A stretch of 64,000 bases of DNA from Pirellulaceae bacterium (GCA_019636385.1 JAHBXT010000001.1:1488001-1552000); one strand, 5' to 3'. Shown: positions 19,457 through 29,170, counted from the first letter of the stretch. Made by a program: numbers and translations. The notes: generated from the sequence alone by a model not told the origin.

Positions 19457-20467
19457 ATGGAGTGGCAATTTCGGAAACATCCTCTAGCTCGACGCCACAG
19501 ACACGCAGAAACCACGCTGCTATACTGGCGACTTTTCCTTCCAGAGATAGTCCATCTAGCCAAGTGGCCTGGTGAAATGCGTGATGATTGGCGGAAACGC
19601 TACCCGTTTGCCTCGCAGTATTTTGAGATTCCGCGCAGCGAGACCACCACGGACTGGGTAAGAATGCACTTTGTCCAGCAGGGGCAAGGCGAGCAGACAG
19701 TGCTGTGCGTGCACGGCAACCCTACATGGTCGTTCACGTTTCGCGAAGTCTTGAATCAAGTTAGCGATCAAGCGCGAGTGATTGCTGTGGACCATATAGG
19801 TTGCGGACTCAGTCACAAGCCGCAGAAATACAACTACTGTTTACAGCAGCATATCGGAAATTTGGCGCGGTTTATCGAAGAGCTTGATTTGCGGCGGATT
19901 ACCCTGTTGGTTCACGATTGGGGGGGAGCCATCGGCATAGGGGCGGCGCTGAAAGTCCCTAGTCGGATCGAACGATTGGTGCTGCTGAATACCGGCATTT
20001 TTCCGCCCCCTTATGTTCCGTGGAGGATTGCCGTCTGTCGTACACCTTGGTTGGGCGAATTCGCCATGCGGAAGTTGAACGTTTTTGCGCGTGCTGCACT
20101 GACCATGACGCTCAACCGCCTGCCGCGATTGGCACCTGATGTGGCGGCTGGGCTGATCGCGCCCTATCAGGATTGGGATTCGCGGATTGCCGTCGCCCGA
20201 TTTGTTCAGGATATCCCTCGCCACAAGAACCAGGCAACTTGGCAAGTGCTCTCGCGAATCGAAGAGAGTGTGAGCATGTTTGCCAGTTGCCCAACCAGAA
20301 TTATTTGGGGTGTTCGGGATTGGTGCTTTCGATTGGAGTGCCTAGAGCGTTTGCAATCGCTGTTTCCTCAGGCCAAGGTGCACCGCTTGGAGGACGTTGG
20401 GCATTATGTAATGGAAGAGGCTCCGGCCGAGGTGATCGCTCAGCTCCGCGAATGTTTGTCCGAATGA
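19457..20467 (+). CDS. Alpha/beta hydrolase of the haloalkane dehalogenase / OleB type
   Basis: The fold signature VHGNPTWSFTFREVL (oxyanion hole, with the Asn used by dehalogenases to hold halide) is followed by LLVHDWGGAIG, in which the nucleophile is Asp with Trp behind it, and by the catalytic His in VGHYVMEEAP. An Asp in IWGVRDWCF may be the acid. This set fits haloalkane dehalogenases and the OleB beta-lactone decarboxylase group rather than serine esterases. OleA, OleC and OleD are not nearby. The start may instead be ATG 19577 (MRDDWRK), where homology-like sequence begins. Confidence 0.8.
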   Translation: MEWQFRKHPLARRHRHAETTLLYWRLFLPEIVHLAKWPGEMRDDWRKRYPFASQYFEIPRSETTTDWVRMHFVQQGQGEQTVLCVHGNPTWSFTFREVLNQVSDQARVIAVDHIGCGLSHKPQKYNYCLQQHIGNLARFIEELDLRRITLLVHDWGGAIGIGAALKVPSRIERLVLLNTGIFPPPYVPWRIAVCRTPWLGEFAMRKLNVFARAALTMTLNRLPRLAPDVAAGLIAPYQDWDSRIAVARFVQDIPRHKNQATWQVLSRIEESVSMFASCPTRIIWGVRDWCFRLECLERLQSLFPQAKVHRLEDVGHYVMEEAPAEVIAQLRECLSE

Positions 20468-21381
20468 ACGATGTGCTGTATAGGTCAAGCATGAGTCCAT
20501 TGGATCAAGCCTGGCCGGTTGGCCAAGCGGTGCGACTGGCCTGCGCTCTAGAGGCCACCGCGCCCAAAGTCGGCAATGTTCATCCTCAGGCCAGCTTCGC
20601 CGATATGCACTGGGGACATTTTATTGCCAGCACGCAGGCGATAGGGCCCACGTTTGATGCGGCCGGTCAATTGTCCGTTGGGCAAATGGTGCTGGGCGCA
20701 GCTTCAGTCACTCGGCAACGCGTTGGCTGCAATACCAATTTGGGCACTCTGTTGCTGTTAGCGCCGCTGGCCAGTGCCACAGCCCGGCTTCGTGACCAGC
20801 CAGCAGCGCTGACGCTCGATGCGCTTAGACAATCTGTCGCCAGTGTCTTAGAAGAGTTGACGCCTGCTGATAGTCGCGATGTTTACGCTGCCATTGCAGT
20901 GGCTCAGCCTGGAGGACTCGGCCAAGTTGACAGCCACGATGTGCAAGGACCGGCCCCCAGCGATTTGCGTTCAGCGATGCAGCAAGTTTCCGGCGTCGAT
21001 GCCGTTGCCCGGCAATACGTTACCAACATGGAAGATATTTTCGAGCGACTGCTGCCTTGGCTAAGAGAAGAGTTGTCCCAGGCGTATGATCCATTGCAAG
21101 CAATTGTGCGACTGCAAATCCGCTGGCTGGCCTCTGAGCCGGATGGACTGATTGTTCGCAAGCTTGGCATGGACCATGCGCAGAGCATTCAGCAGCAGGC
21201 GGCGGCTGTCTGGCATATCATTCAATCGCTTCCTACGACCAGCGCCCAGCCGCTTAACCTGCATCCGGCGGTGTGCGAGCTGGACCGTGGTCTGCGAGCG
21301 GACGGCAATCGACGCAATCCGGGCACAACTGCCGATTTGATTGCTGCCACACTGTTTTGCCAATTGGTTTGCAGCCAGTGA
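20464..21381 (+). CDS. CitG/MdcB-like triphosphoribosyl-dephospho-CoA synthase family protein
   Basis: Family blocks are clear: LEATAPKVGNVHPQASFADM, VGCNTNLGTLLLLAPLA, PDGLIVRKLG and a C-terminal NPGTTADLIAATLFCQL. CitG enzymes join ATP to dephospho-CoA to make the prosthetic group of citrate lyase or malonate decarboxylase. Neither enzyme is encoded here. Related proteins occur in organisms with methanopterin-linked C1 metabolism, which many planctomycetes have, so such a role is possible but inferred. The ATG at 20464 overlaps the hydrolase stop (ATGA); ATG 20491, preceded by AGG, is an alternative start. Confidence 0.85.
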   Translation: MNDVLYRSSMSPLDQAWPVGQAVRLACALEATAPKVGNVHPQASFADMHWGHFIASTQAIGPTFDAAGQLSVGQMVLGAASVTRQRVGCNTNLGTLLLLAPLASATARLRDQPAALTLDALRQSVASVLEELTPADSRDVYAAIAVAQPGGLGQVDSHDVQGPAPSDLRSAMQQVSGVDAVARQYVTNMEDIFERLLPWLREELSQAYDPLQAIVRLQIRWLASEPDGLIVRKLGMDHAQSIQQQAAAVWHIIQSLPTTSAQPLNLHPAVCELDRGLRADGNRRNPGTTADLIAATLFCQLVCSQ

Positions 21382-21439
21382 TTCCGCTATAATCGGCCAC
21401 CGACAGTCCGTAGTGAACTCGTTTTGAATTGCGCTGCAC

Positions 21440-22693
21440 GTGAGAAGTACGCTGTTTTTTATTCCGCATGAAGTCCTGGGCGTGCCGCTATTCGGATGGG
21501 GCTGGCTACTAGGGCTGGTGATAGTGGCCGCAATAACGTCGGCCATCGTGCAGCATCGCGCCGGACGAAGTAGCGGCGAGTTGCTCGCCGGACTGAGTGT
21601 ATGGTTGTTGGCTGGCGCGGTGGTAGCCATGGTCTTGCCGTCGGTCGAGCAGCGCTGGCCGGACGGCACGCCCATCGGCCTGCCAATACGCGGCTACGGG
21701 ACCATGTTACTGCTGGGAATGTTGGCTGGCTTGGCTATTACCAACATCCGGGGGCGGCGATTGGGCATCAGCCCCGACACGGTCCTGGGATTAGCGGTGT
21801 GGGCGGTGCTGGGCGGCATCATTGGAGCGCGCATATTCTTCGTCGTTCAAAAGCGAGAATCATTTACCGGCCACGGAACTCAATTGCTAGTCGAAATGCT
21901 GAAATTCACTGAAGGTGGATTGGTTATCTATGGCGGCATGATCGGCGGTTTATTGGCAATCCTCGTTTATTGCTATCGGCATGGATTGCCGCTGCTGCCA
22001 ACCAGCGATCTGATTGTGCCCGGTTTCTTGATTGGATTAGCTTGCGGCAGAATTGGCTGTTTACTGCACGGTTGTTGCTTTGGTGGAATCTGCGAAGATA
22101 GACTACCAAGCATTCAATTCCCCGCAGGCAGTCTGCCCTATCAGGCACAACTGGACAGCGGTCAGCTCTTGGGCTTGCAGCTCCGCGATCACAAGCTGCC
22201 GGCAATTATTCAAGCGGTTCGGCCAGCCAGTCCAGCCCAGTCCGTTGGCATCCAACCGGGCGACGAGCTTCGCCGAATTGAGCTCAGGCCAATTCATGCG
22301 GACTTATCCAGCAAGGCCTCCGGCCCGCCCCTATCGGTCGATCTCGTGTTGGACAGTGGCCGTAGAACGATATCGCCTGACGACTTGCCAGATCGAAGCC
22401 TACCGGTTCACCCAGCACAGATTTACGCGGCCATCAACGCACTGTTGTTAAGCTGCTTGACATGGCTAATGCAGCCCTGGGTACGCCGCGATGGAATGGT
22501 GTTTTGCGGAGCAGTTATTTTGTACTCGCTTTCACGGCTCATGGAGGAATGGATTCGCAGCGATGAATCCGGGCAGTTCGGTTCGCAGTTGACCATCGCG
22601 CAGTGGATATCGATTGCCGGAGGCTGCGCTGCGATCATGGGCCTGATCTACCTGCTGCGGCAACCACCCAGGCGCGTTTGGGCGTGGTCCTAA
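21440..22693 (+). CDS. lgt: Prolipoprotein diacylglyceryl transferase with a PDZ-like insert
   Basis: Lgt transfers diacylglycerol from phosphatidylglycerol to the lipobox Cys of prolipoproteins. Signature stretches are present: IRGYGTMLLLG, GGLVIYGGMIGG, the Lgt signature GRIGCLLHGCCFG and HPAQIY. The usual His of the SFHGG motif is Tyr here (VIYGG), as in a number of bacterial Lgt sequences. Between GRIGC (203-207) and HPAQIY (324-329) lies an extra block of about 90 residues containing VRPASPAQSVGIQPGDELRR (roughly 260-280), which looks like the core of a PDZ domain and should face the periplasm. At 417 aa the protein is about 130 longer than E. coli Lgt. The start is a GTG. Confidence 0.92.
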   Translation: MRSTLFFIPHEVLGVPLFGWGWLLGLVIVAAITSAIVQHRAGRSSGELLAGLSVWLLAGAVVAMVLPSVEQRWPDGTPIGLPIRGYGTMLLLGMLAGLAITNIRGRRLGISPDTVLGLAVWAVLGGIIGARIFFVVQKRESFTGHGTQLLVEMLKFTEGGLVIYGGMIGGLLAILVYCYRHGLPLLPTSDLIVPGFLIGLACGRIGCLLHGCCFGGICEDRLPSIQFPAGSLPYQAQLDSGQLLGLQLRDHKLPAIIQAVRPASPAQSVGIQPGDELRRIELRPIHADLSSKASGPPLSVDLVLDSGRRTISPDDLPDRSLPVHPAQIYAAINALLLSCLTWLMQPWVRRDGMVFCGAVILYSLSRLMEEWIRSDESGQFGSQLTIAQWISIAGGCAAIMGLIYLLRQPPRRVWAWS

Positions 22694-22766
22694 ACGAACT
22701 TGGCTGGCGCGGGCCGGGGCAATGCGGAAGAGATCTGGATGCTTCTGCCACTTCGCTCGCCAGTCG

Positions 22767-23300
22767 CTAGGCTGCTTTGGCGATAGGTAGTTCCAGCTTG
22801 CGAGAATCGACTATTACCAATGGTCCGCCACTGTGTTGGCTCGCGATGACCGTGGACTGGCTGTGCGCTAGGCGATTGAGCCACCCGCCAATGGGGCCTG
22901 TTGCGGGATGCTGCAAGTCGATGCCGCCGTCGATGAGAATCAAGTCAGAGGGTCCAAACTTGTGGGCTACCCGTGGGATCGCCATCTGCAATGTACCGGG
23001 AATTAGCGACGCCTTAAAACCCAACGCAGTCGCGCGCTGATGGGCCTGTTTGAGCGTCAAGTGAGGTCGATCAGCGGCCGAGGACTCGAATTCATCCACA
23101 CCAATGTATCGCAACGGCTCCTGTGGACTGACTGGATTGACGAGCCGCGCTAACCTGGCCATCCGCGCGCCGTTGCCGACACCAATTTCCAGCACAGAGC
23201 CAACGGTGTGCTGGATGAGAAACCGAAACAACACTCGCTCTTCAACAGGTTTCGCCCATCGGCTCCAATAAATTCGCTGCCACCAGCTCTGCCGGCTCAT
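22767..23300 (-). CDS. Probable small SAM-dependent methyltransferase-like protein
   Basis: This 177-residue protein has a Rossmann glycine motif typical of class I methyltransferases (VLEIGVGNGARMARLA, about residue 35), an acidic strand-end (YIGVDEFES) and a later DLILIDGG strand resembling motif IV. The N-terminus (WWQRIYWSRWAKPVEERVLF) is basic and aromatic. The product lacks a recognisable substrate domain and is short. It converges on lgt. The substrate is unknown. Confidence 0.7.
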   Translation of the reverse strand: MSRQSWWQRIYWSRWAKPVEERVLFRFLIQHTVGSVLEIGVGNGARMARLARLVNPVSPQEPLRYIGVDEFESSAADRPHLTLKQAHQRATALGFKASLIPGTLQMAIPRVAHKFGPSDLILIDGGIDLQHPATGPIGGWLNRLAHSQSTVIASQHSGGPLVIVDSRKLELPIAKAA

Positions 23301-23528
23301 GTTCGTTCGTACCTGAGTAAATGGACAACACTTTCCAATTCAACGTTGCGACCGTGACTAGTCACTGCTTTTATTCGGCAGTTCCAGCCGGTAGGTTCAG
23401 CGGTTACGCGGACGGAGCGCCAAATTGCCTGTCTTACGCCAGCGGCTGAAATGTAGCTATATTGTCAGCCGCCATTGGTGCGCTTTAGATAGGTCAAGCT
23501 AGCATTCGGCGCATTTGACAGCATGCGC

Positions 23529-25232
23529 TCAAGGATCGCTCTGAGCGCCCTCGGCGATGGCGAAGATTCGATTGCGATTAGCAATAAACAGCGTTTCATT
23601 GGCCACAACCGGGCTGGTGTAGATGGCACTTTCCATGTTGATTTCCGCCAAAGGCTCTGATTGCGGTTCTTTGCTCAATCGAAAGATGGCAACTTCGCCA
23701 TCTTCATCGGTGATGTAGACTTTGTCATTGACGATCAGCGGCGAGGCCCAAGAGGCCGCCAGCAACTCGTAGGTCCAATATGCCTGTCCGGTCTTGGCAT
23801 CGACGCAGTGAAACACTCCGCTAAAGTCAGCAATGAACAGCAGATCATCTTTAATCGCCGCAGTGCCACACGTGCGGTGCATGGTCTTTTCAAACACCTC
23901 CGGATCGCTGCCCATGTAATGCCACACGACCGCCGAGTTGGGATTGGGGCGTTCGAAATCGCCATCCTTGGCAACCAAGGCTTGCAAACGACGGTGGGGA
24001 ATCGGCGTCTGTGGGTCTTTGCTGTTGAATACCAAACTTAGACTGACATCACCGCGTCGCGTCGGGTCGATGCACCACAGGTGGCCTTGTCCCTCGCCAT
24101 GTTCGGGATCCTCGCCGACAGCCACGTACACCAATCCATCGTAGACCACCGGAGTACCGATCACGTGATTGCGGGTGGCTCGATTGAGCATGTACAACGA
24201 GTCCTTCGGATTGCAATCGAACTTCCACAACAACTTCGATTTGCCACCCTCGCCTTCGAGGGCAAAACTATAAACCCAGCCGTCTCCGGCACCAAAAATA
24301 GCTTGGTCGACTCCACCCAAATTGGCAAACGCTGGCGATGACCATTGCCCGTGCAGCACGTTCTCGCCCGGAGAATCGTCCGTCCATATGATCTCGCCAG
24401 TACTGCGTTTGCACACCAAGAAACTGGGTGCCGATGGTTGCGGTAACTCCTTGTGACCTTCGTCGACGCCATTACTGGTGCAGACCAGCAGATAGTCGCC
24501 ATAGGCGGTGACCGAGCAACTGCACATATTGTGTTGCGAGACTCGCAGTTCTTTCATCATGTCAATTTTCCAGATGACGTCCGCTTCCGCTTTTTCATCT
24601 ACCTGCGGTCGCTGGTCTGGTTTGATGGAAGTGATCTCGTCCTGCACCGGACCGTCGTTTTCCTCATCCCAAAAGCCTTCGGTATCCAAGCAGACAACTT
24701 CACCACGACTGGTCACGTACCACAGACGATCCCCGTCCACTAATGGTGCCGAGCAGATGCCTTGGTTGGGCCAGTCATGGACACGCCCGGTTGGCAGTTT
24801 TTCGCTAGAATGTTGCCAGAGGAATTTTCCATCGGCTTCGTTAAAGCACAGCAAGACTCCCAAATCCACTTTGTTAGGGTAACGCGGCAAATAGCCGGCA
24901 CCATTGTTGGTACCAACATAGACCTTGCCGTTGGCCACAACCGGGTTGCCGTAGGTTTCAGAGCCCAGCGGCATCGACCAGCGGATGTTCTGGCCGGTCT
25001 CAATGTCCCATTGGGTAGGAATGCCAACCGAGGCGACCACATTATTTCGATAGGGCGTGCCGCCCCATTGTGGCCAGTCCTTGGGACCAACTCGCAGCTG
25101 TGCGATCATCTTGCTGTTCTCGGCCAGCACATCATAGAATTGGGCGCGTAATGTGGTAGCACTCAACAGGACGCTTACAGCCAGCATGCTGCGCAGGCCG
25201 AAGTATACAACGGTTGCAGAAGGAAATCGCAT
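23529..25232 (-). CDS. Exported PQQ-type beta-propeller protein
   Basis: The product is a large secreted protein with repeated WD-like PQQ blades: KVYVGTNNG, LWYVTSRGEVVCLDT, LYMLNRATRNHVIGTPVVYDGLVYVAVG, LLFIADFSGVFHCVDAKTGQAYW. I chose ATG 25232, which gives a clean signal peptide (SMLAVSVLLSATTLRAQ); a TTG at 25280 would put 16 residues before it. Such BamB-like propellers are frequent in planctomycetes and are usually annotated only as PQQ-binding-like. Enzymatic residues of true alcohol dehydrogenases are not evident. It follows the gene at 25304-27568 by 71 bases on the same strand. Confidence 0.85.
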   Translation of the reverse strand: MRFPSATVVYFGLRSMLAVSVLLSATTLRAQFYDVLAENSKMIAQLRVGPKDWPQWGGTPYRNNVVASVGIPTQWDIETGQNIRWSMPLGSETYGNPVVANGKVYVGTNNGAGYLPRYPNKVDLGVLLCFNEADGKFLWQHSSEKLPTGRVHDWPNQGICSAPLVDGDRLWYVTSRGEVVCLDTEGFWDEENDGPVQDEITSIKPDQRPQVDEKAEADVIWKIDMMKELRVSQHNMCSCSVTAYGDYLLVCTSNGVDEGHKELPQPSAPSFLVCKRSTGEIIWTDDSPGENVLHGQWSSPAFANLGGVDQAIFGAGDGWVYSFALEGEGGKSKLLWKFDCNPKDSLYMLNRATRNHVIGTPVVYDGLVYVAVGEDPEHGEGQGHLWCIDPTRRGDVSLSLVFNSKDPQTPIPHRRLQALVAKDGDFERPNPNSAVVWHYMGSDPEVFEKTMHRTCGTAAIKDDLLFIADFSGVFHCVDAKTGQAYWTYELLAASWASPLIVNDKVYITDEDGEVAIFRLSKEPQSEPLAEINMESAIYTSPVVANETLFIANRNRIFAIAEGAQSDP

Positions 25233-25303
25233 TCTCAAGTTACCTTTGATCAGATGTATTCGTTTAATTGATTGAGACAAAATGCGCCGTTGCTCGGCTG
25301 TAC

Positions 25304-27568
25304 CTACGAATTCGGTTCAACGCGCACATTGTCGATGTAGAACTCGGCGTCACTGGCATTGCCAAACATCCCAGGGCTGCCCATGGTATTGGGAGTCGCA
25401 TCGGTCGCCTCGATGGTCCATGCCTGCGGCTCGGGGTGTCCACGCTGCCACACCTTGCCGCGCAGCACAGCTTGACCAGATTCATTGGCCGCCTGGAATT
25501 TCATGCTGTACCAAGTGTTGGTAGACCACTCGAACGGAATCGTCTTGGCAAACCTCAACTCCAACCGCGATGTCCAGGATCGAATTTGCAGCTCCTGCTT
25601 GTTGGTCATGTCCAACGTATAGCGTTGAGCAATCAAGCCCATGCTAGGCCGCTTCTCATTCCGTTCAGTTGCATAAAAATCGGCCATGACAGTGTAGTTC
25701 GACAAATTGGTCCAACCCATCCATGACTGGCTGCGCGTGCCTTTGGGAATCGTCGTGATTTTGACCAAAGTCTGTTGACCATCAAACTCTTTGGGTTGAT
25801 GACGATACGAAGCACCAATCCAAGTAGGCGGCACCTTTTGGTCGTCGAAGTCGAAACGCCACGGTAAAGGTGGAATCAGTCGCGCACGAGCTACGGAAGT
25901 CAGCTCACCGACTTTGGCGGTAATCGTCGCTACTTGATGAGCGGCCCCAGTGGGCGCTGAATAGGTTAAGCCCTTGATCGTCCCCGGGCCAGCGACTGAA
26001 AGCTGCGCAGGCACCACTTTGAGGAACTGGCCGCGACTATTGTAGCCGCGCACCTGCAAGTCGATCGACTTGCCTGGCTCCAACATTATCTCCACTGGTG
26101 ACAACTGGATGTGGGCCAACTTCTGATCGTCGGCAGCATCTCGTTCTGGCTCGCCGGCGGGAATGGGATCGGCCGAAGGTTGATGGTCCTTGGCACCGAT
26201 GCAGTATAGCGCCGTGGTCGTGGGAATATAGACTCGACCGTGTGAGGCGATGGGCGAACCGAAAATTTCTTCGCCATTGAGCCGCACCAATTGCAGCAAC
26301 TCCAGGCCTTTTTCAGTCAACTTGTAGATGTGAACGCGGCCGGTATTCTCGGCGACATACAGCTTGCCATCAGCCAACAGCGGACTGCCAAAGATGATGC
26401 GGCCAACTTTGAGACTCTGCAAGACTTTGCCTTGCTTGGCATCCACGACTAGCAACGTGCCGCCATCTTCCACGATGTATAAACGACCATCCGCATAGAC
26501 GGGAGAGCTGCGGCCTACCGCTTTGCCCGGCAATTTCCACAGCAGCTGCTCTTCGGCAATCTTGCCCTCAGTTCTGCCATCAAAGGCAAATATCGCGCCC
26601 AGCGTAGTCGTGTCGCTGGCATTCTGTTCCGCGTGGCTGCTATAGACGATGCCATCGACGACCAGCGGTGATGTGTTCAACCCACGCGTGGAGGCATCGT
26701 ACGTCCACACCACCTTGCCAGTGCGCGGCTGAACGGCGTAGATGGAACCATCACCACCGCCAAATACCATGACTTGCTGTCCGTTCAAGACAGCGAATGA
26801 AGGGCTACTGTACGTCGTGTCTTCCGGTCTTAGGCGGGTGCTAAGCATCCAAACCGCTTGGCCGGAATTTTTGTCGAAGGCTACAAAGCGATGAGCAGGC
26901 ACAGCGTATTCACCCCAACCGGTCATGACTCCGCTGATGATGACTAGGTCTTCGAACACCACCGGGAAATTGGTTCGACCACCATACGTGCTCAGCATCC
27001 CGTACTGTTCGCTCATCGAATGTTCCCACAGTACTTTACCGTCTTTTCCATCCAGGCACTGGAAATGACTACCTAAACCTAACACGTACACCTTGCCCGT
27101 CTGCGGATCGCCACACACGCTGGACCAGCCAACGCGCTCGGCCGGCGCATCGGATAGGAAAACGTTGTGAATGCTCTCCCAAATCAGTTCGCCGGTGGCG
27201 GCGTCGGCGCAGATCACTTTTTCGCCTTCCCGAGTCGTTTCCGGAAAGGCTCGACACACCGTAAATAACTTGCCGTGCATCACAATCGGCGTCGCCCGCG
27301 TGGCGTATTCTTCTTTGCGCCACAACAGATTTTCACCGGACGGTGACCAAGATTCTGGCAGATTCTTCTCGCGCGAAGTGCCGCTGTATTCCGGACCGCG
27401 CCAGTTGGGCCAATCCAGCGGGTCGACGGCCAAGGACCAGCCCATGCACATCAAGTAAACCGCCACCGAACAGGCATATTTCAGAACGCTGGCCACCGGT
27501 CGGCGATCGTCATGCCGCGATGGCCGGCCAGCGAAAGGGAAATGTGATAGGAGTGAAAGCTGGAACAT
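25304..27568 (-). CDS. Exported PQQ-type beta-propeller protein with a C-terminal lectin-like domain
   Basis: The N-terminus contains a membrane segment (CSVAVYLMCMGWSLAVD) and the hallmark DWPNWRGPEYSGTS that opens many planctomycete propeller proteins. About eight PQQ blades follow (for example GKLFTVCRAFPET, GKVYVLGLGSHFQCLDGKDG, GRLYIVEDGGTLLVVDAKQG). After about residue 480 the chain changes to an Ig-like stretch (LSPVEIMLEPGKSIDLQVRG) and then a 200-residue beta domain (WRFDFDDQKVPPTWIG to EFYIDNVRVEPNS) like concanavalin-type laminin-G folds. It pairs with the propeller gene at 23529-25232 on the same strand, probably one transcript. Its role is unknown, perhaps polymer binding at the cell surface. 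Confidence 0.85.
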   Translation of the reverse strand: MFQLSLLSHFPFAGRPSRHDDRRPVASVLKYACSVAVYLMCMGWSLAVDPLDWPNWRGPEYSGTSREKNLPESWSPSGENLLWRKEEYATRATPIVMHGKLFTVCRAFPETTREGEKVICADAATGELIWESIHNVFLSDAPAERVGWSSVCGDPQTGKVYVLGLGSHFQCLDGKDGKVLWEHSMSEQYGMLSTYGGRTNFPVVFEDLVIISGVMTGWGEYAVPAHRFVAFDKNSGQAVWMLSTRLRPEDTTYSSPSFAVLNGQQVMVFGGGDGSIYAVQPRTGKVVWTYDASTRGLNTSPLVVDGIVYSSHAEQNASDTTTLGAIFAFDGRTEGKIAEEQLLWKLPGKAVGRSSPVYADGRLYIVEDGGTLLVVDAKQGKVLQSLKVGRIIFGSPLLADGKLYVAENTGRVHIYKLTEKGLELLQLVRLNGEEIFGSPIASHGRVYIPTTTALYCIGAKDHQPSADPIPAGEPERDAADDQKLAHIQLSPVEIMLEPGKSIDLQVRGYNSRGQFLKVVPAQLSVAGPGTIKGLTYSAPTGAAHQVATITAKVGELTSVARARLIPPLPWRFDFDDQKVPPTWIGASYRHQPKEFDGQQTLVKITTIPKGTRSQSWMGWTNLSNYTVMADFYATERNEKRPSMGLIAQRYTLDMTNKQELQIRSWTSRLELRFAKTIPFEWSTNTWYSMKFQAANESGQAVLRGKVWQRGHPEPQAWTIEATDATPNTMGSPGMFGNASDAEFYIDNVRVEPNS

Positions 27569-27975
27569 GGAAGGGCTACCTGACTGCAGAGAAACGTCAC
27601 AGAGCTAAGCCCCCCCATTCTAGTCCAAACTCCCAGTCTGAACCACAGGCAAATCCAATCTGGCAGTGGCCAGTAAGCTTCCGCGCCCATGTGCCGCAGG
27701 ATAATCAAGCACTCGTGTCCAGCCGTGGTGGTATTGCTTCAAACCATAGAAGGAATGCATATTCAGAGCCTTTCCTAGCCAGCAGCCTAGCCACACGTCA
27801 TGCCACTGTCAAAGTCTCAGACAAGGGCACAGGCGGTTAGCACAACATGCGGCAACTAGCGTGATAACCCACGGATGAATGCTGCCTGCACAGGGCATTT
27901 CGGGATGCCCTGCGGTGGAGCTACAATGAACAAATCGTCATAGCAACAAGATCACGCTTGAGGTCAATATCTGTC
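27569..27975. other. Intergenic region without a supported gene
   Basis: These 407 bases between divergent genes contain one clear hairpin (CAGGGCAT at 27891-27898 with ATGCCCTG at 27905-27912, loop TTCGGG). A plus-strand frame from 27343 to 27840 is a shadow of the propeller gene and lacks a ribosome site. Confidence 0.5.
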
Positions 27976-28755
27976 ATGCACTACTTTCGAGCTTCCGCTT
28001 CGGACATCGAGCAATTTGCGAAGCAAGGGTACATCCTGGTCCGGCAGCTTTTCAGCGCGCCGGAAACCGAGTTGATAGTTGGTTATGCCAAACAGGATCG
28101 ACAGTTGGTATCTCAAGCCACGGTTCGCAGCGACGCGCAGGGGGGGCAAACCAAGTTGACATTGAGTAACGATGTGGGCGATGATCTGTATGCTGCCGTC
28201 GTGCGCTGTGAGCGCGTGGTCGAAAACATGCAGCGGTTGCTGGGCGATGAGGTCTATCATTATCATCACAAAATGATGCTCAAGGAACCGCTGGTGGGAG
28301 GCGCTTGGGAGTGGCATCAGGATTACGGATACTGGTACGACTTCGGCTGCCTGTATCCCACGATGGCCAGTTGTTTCATCGCTGTGGATGCCTGTACGCC
28401 TGCTAACGGTTGTCTGCAAGTCATTCCTGGGTCCCACCTGCTGGGCAGAATGAACCACATGAAAGTCGGTGGCCAGACCGGTGCCGACCCCGAACGCGTC
28501 GAAGCTGTCTTACAGCGACTGCCAGTGGTCCATGTAGAAATGCAACCGGGCGATGGGCTCTTTTTTCACGGTAATCTGCTGCATCGTTCCGATCAAAATA
28601 CCAGCCCGCAGCCCCGCTGGTCGCTGATCTGTTGTTACAACACGCGCAGCAACGATCCCTACAAGCCATCGCGACACCCCGCCTACAGTCCGCTCCAGCG
28701 CCTGAATGACCAAGATTTTATCTCCACCGCGCAAGCCTATTTGGCAGCGCGCTGA
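27976..28755 (+). CDS. Phytanoyl-CoA dioxygenase (PhyH) family protein
   Basis: This is an Fe(II)/2-oxoglutarate-dependent oxygenase of 259 residues. The iron-binding facial triad is visible as HQD in EWHQDYGYWY (about residues 114-116) and the distal His in NLLHRSDQN, with the 2-oxoglutarate Arg in the following PRWSLIC. The N-terminal DIEQFAKQGYILVRQLF is typical of the family. The substrate cannot be inferred; members hydroxylate lipids, osmolytes or natural products. I chose ATG 27976; a TTG six codons upstream is weaker. It is the last core-like gene before the broken recombinase region. Confidence 0.88.
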   Translation: MHYFRASASDIEQFAKQGYILVRQLFSAPETELIVGYAKQDRQLVSQATVRSDAQGGQTKLTLSNDVGDDLYAAVVRCERVVENMQRLLGDEVYHYHHKMMLKEPLVGGAWEWHQDYGYWYDFGCLYPTMASCFIAVDACTPANGCLQVIPGSHLLGRMNHMKVGGQTGADPERVEAVLQRLPVVHVEMQPGDGLFFHGNLLHRSDQNTSPQPRWSLICCYNTRSNDPYKPSRHPAYSPLQRLNDQDFISTAQAYLAAR

Positions 28756-29170
28756 CGCCGATGGCAAGCACCCTTGGTGTTGATCTACTCCGACTACGTT
28801 TTCTGTCTGCCGTATGATAGGCAATACCTTCCAGACCTTTGCCAGATACAACACTGCACGTCGTGGAATTTCTTAGGCACACCTCGGTGCACCAAGGCTT
28901 TGCGAATGCCGACTCGTGGGATTAGAATTCTACCGGAAGCTAAGCCAGACTTTGCGGGACGCTGACATGGCAAGGAATTCGCACTCGACTCGCGCCCATG
29001 GTGGTGTTGCTGGAATTGCTATTGCGCTGATGCACATACGACTCATGGAGCACGGAGCCACTCCATTGATAACCATGACGCTGAAACTCGCAATGTAATT
29101 CCATTGGTGGATTCTGTTTCATGAAAGCCTAACGCAACTCCCGGCTTAACGATCAATTAGCATTCACCAA
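28756..29170. other. Region without a supported gene at the edge of the island
   Basis: These 415 bases contain only short frames without ribosome sites. Base composition falls towards AT from here on, as judged by eye. No tRNA remnant or clear attachment repeat was found by reading. Confidence 0.5.

Noticed and set aside
20173..20463. N-terminal extension of the CitG-like frame
   Set aside because: It lies inside the hydrolase gene in another frame; the ATGA overlap at 20464 and AGG before 20491 mark the real start.
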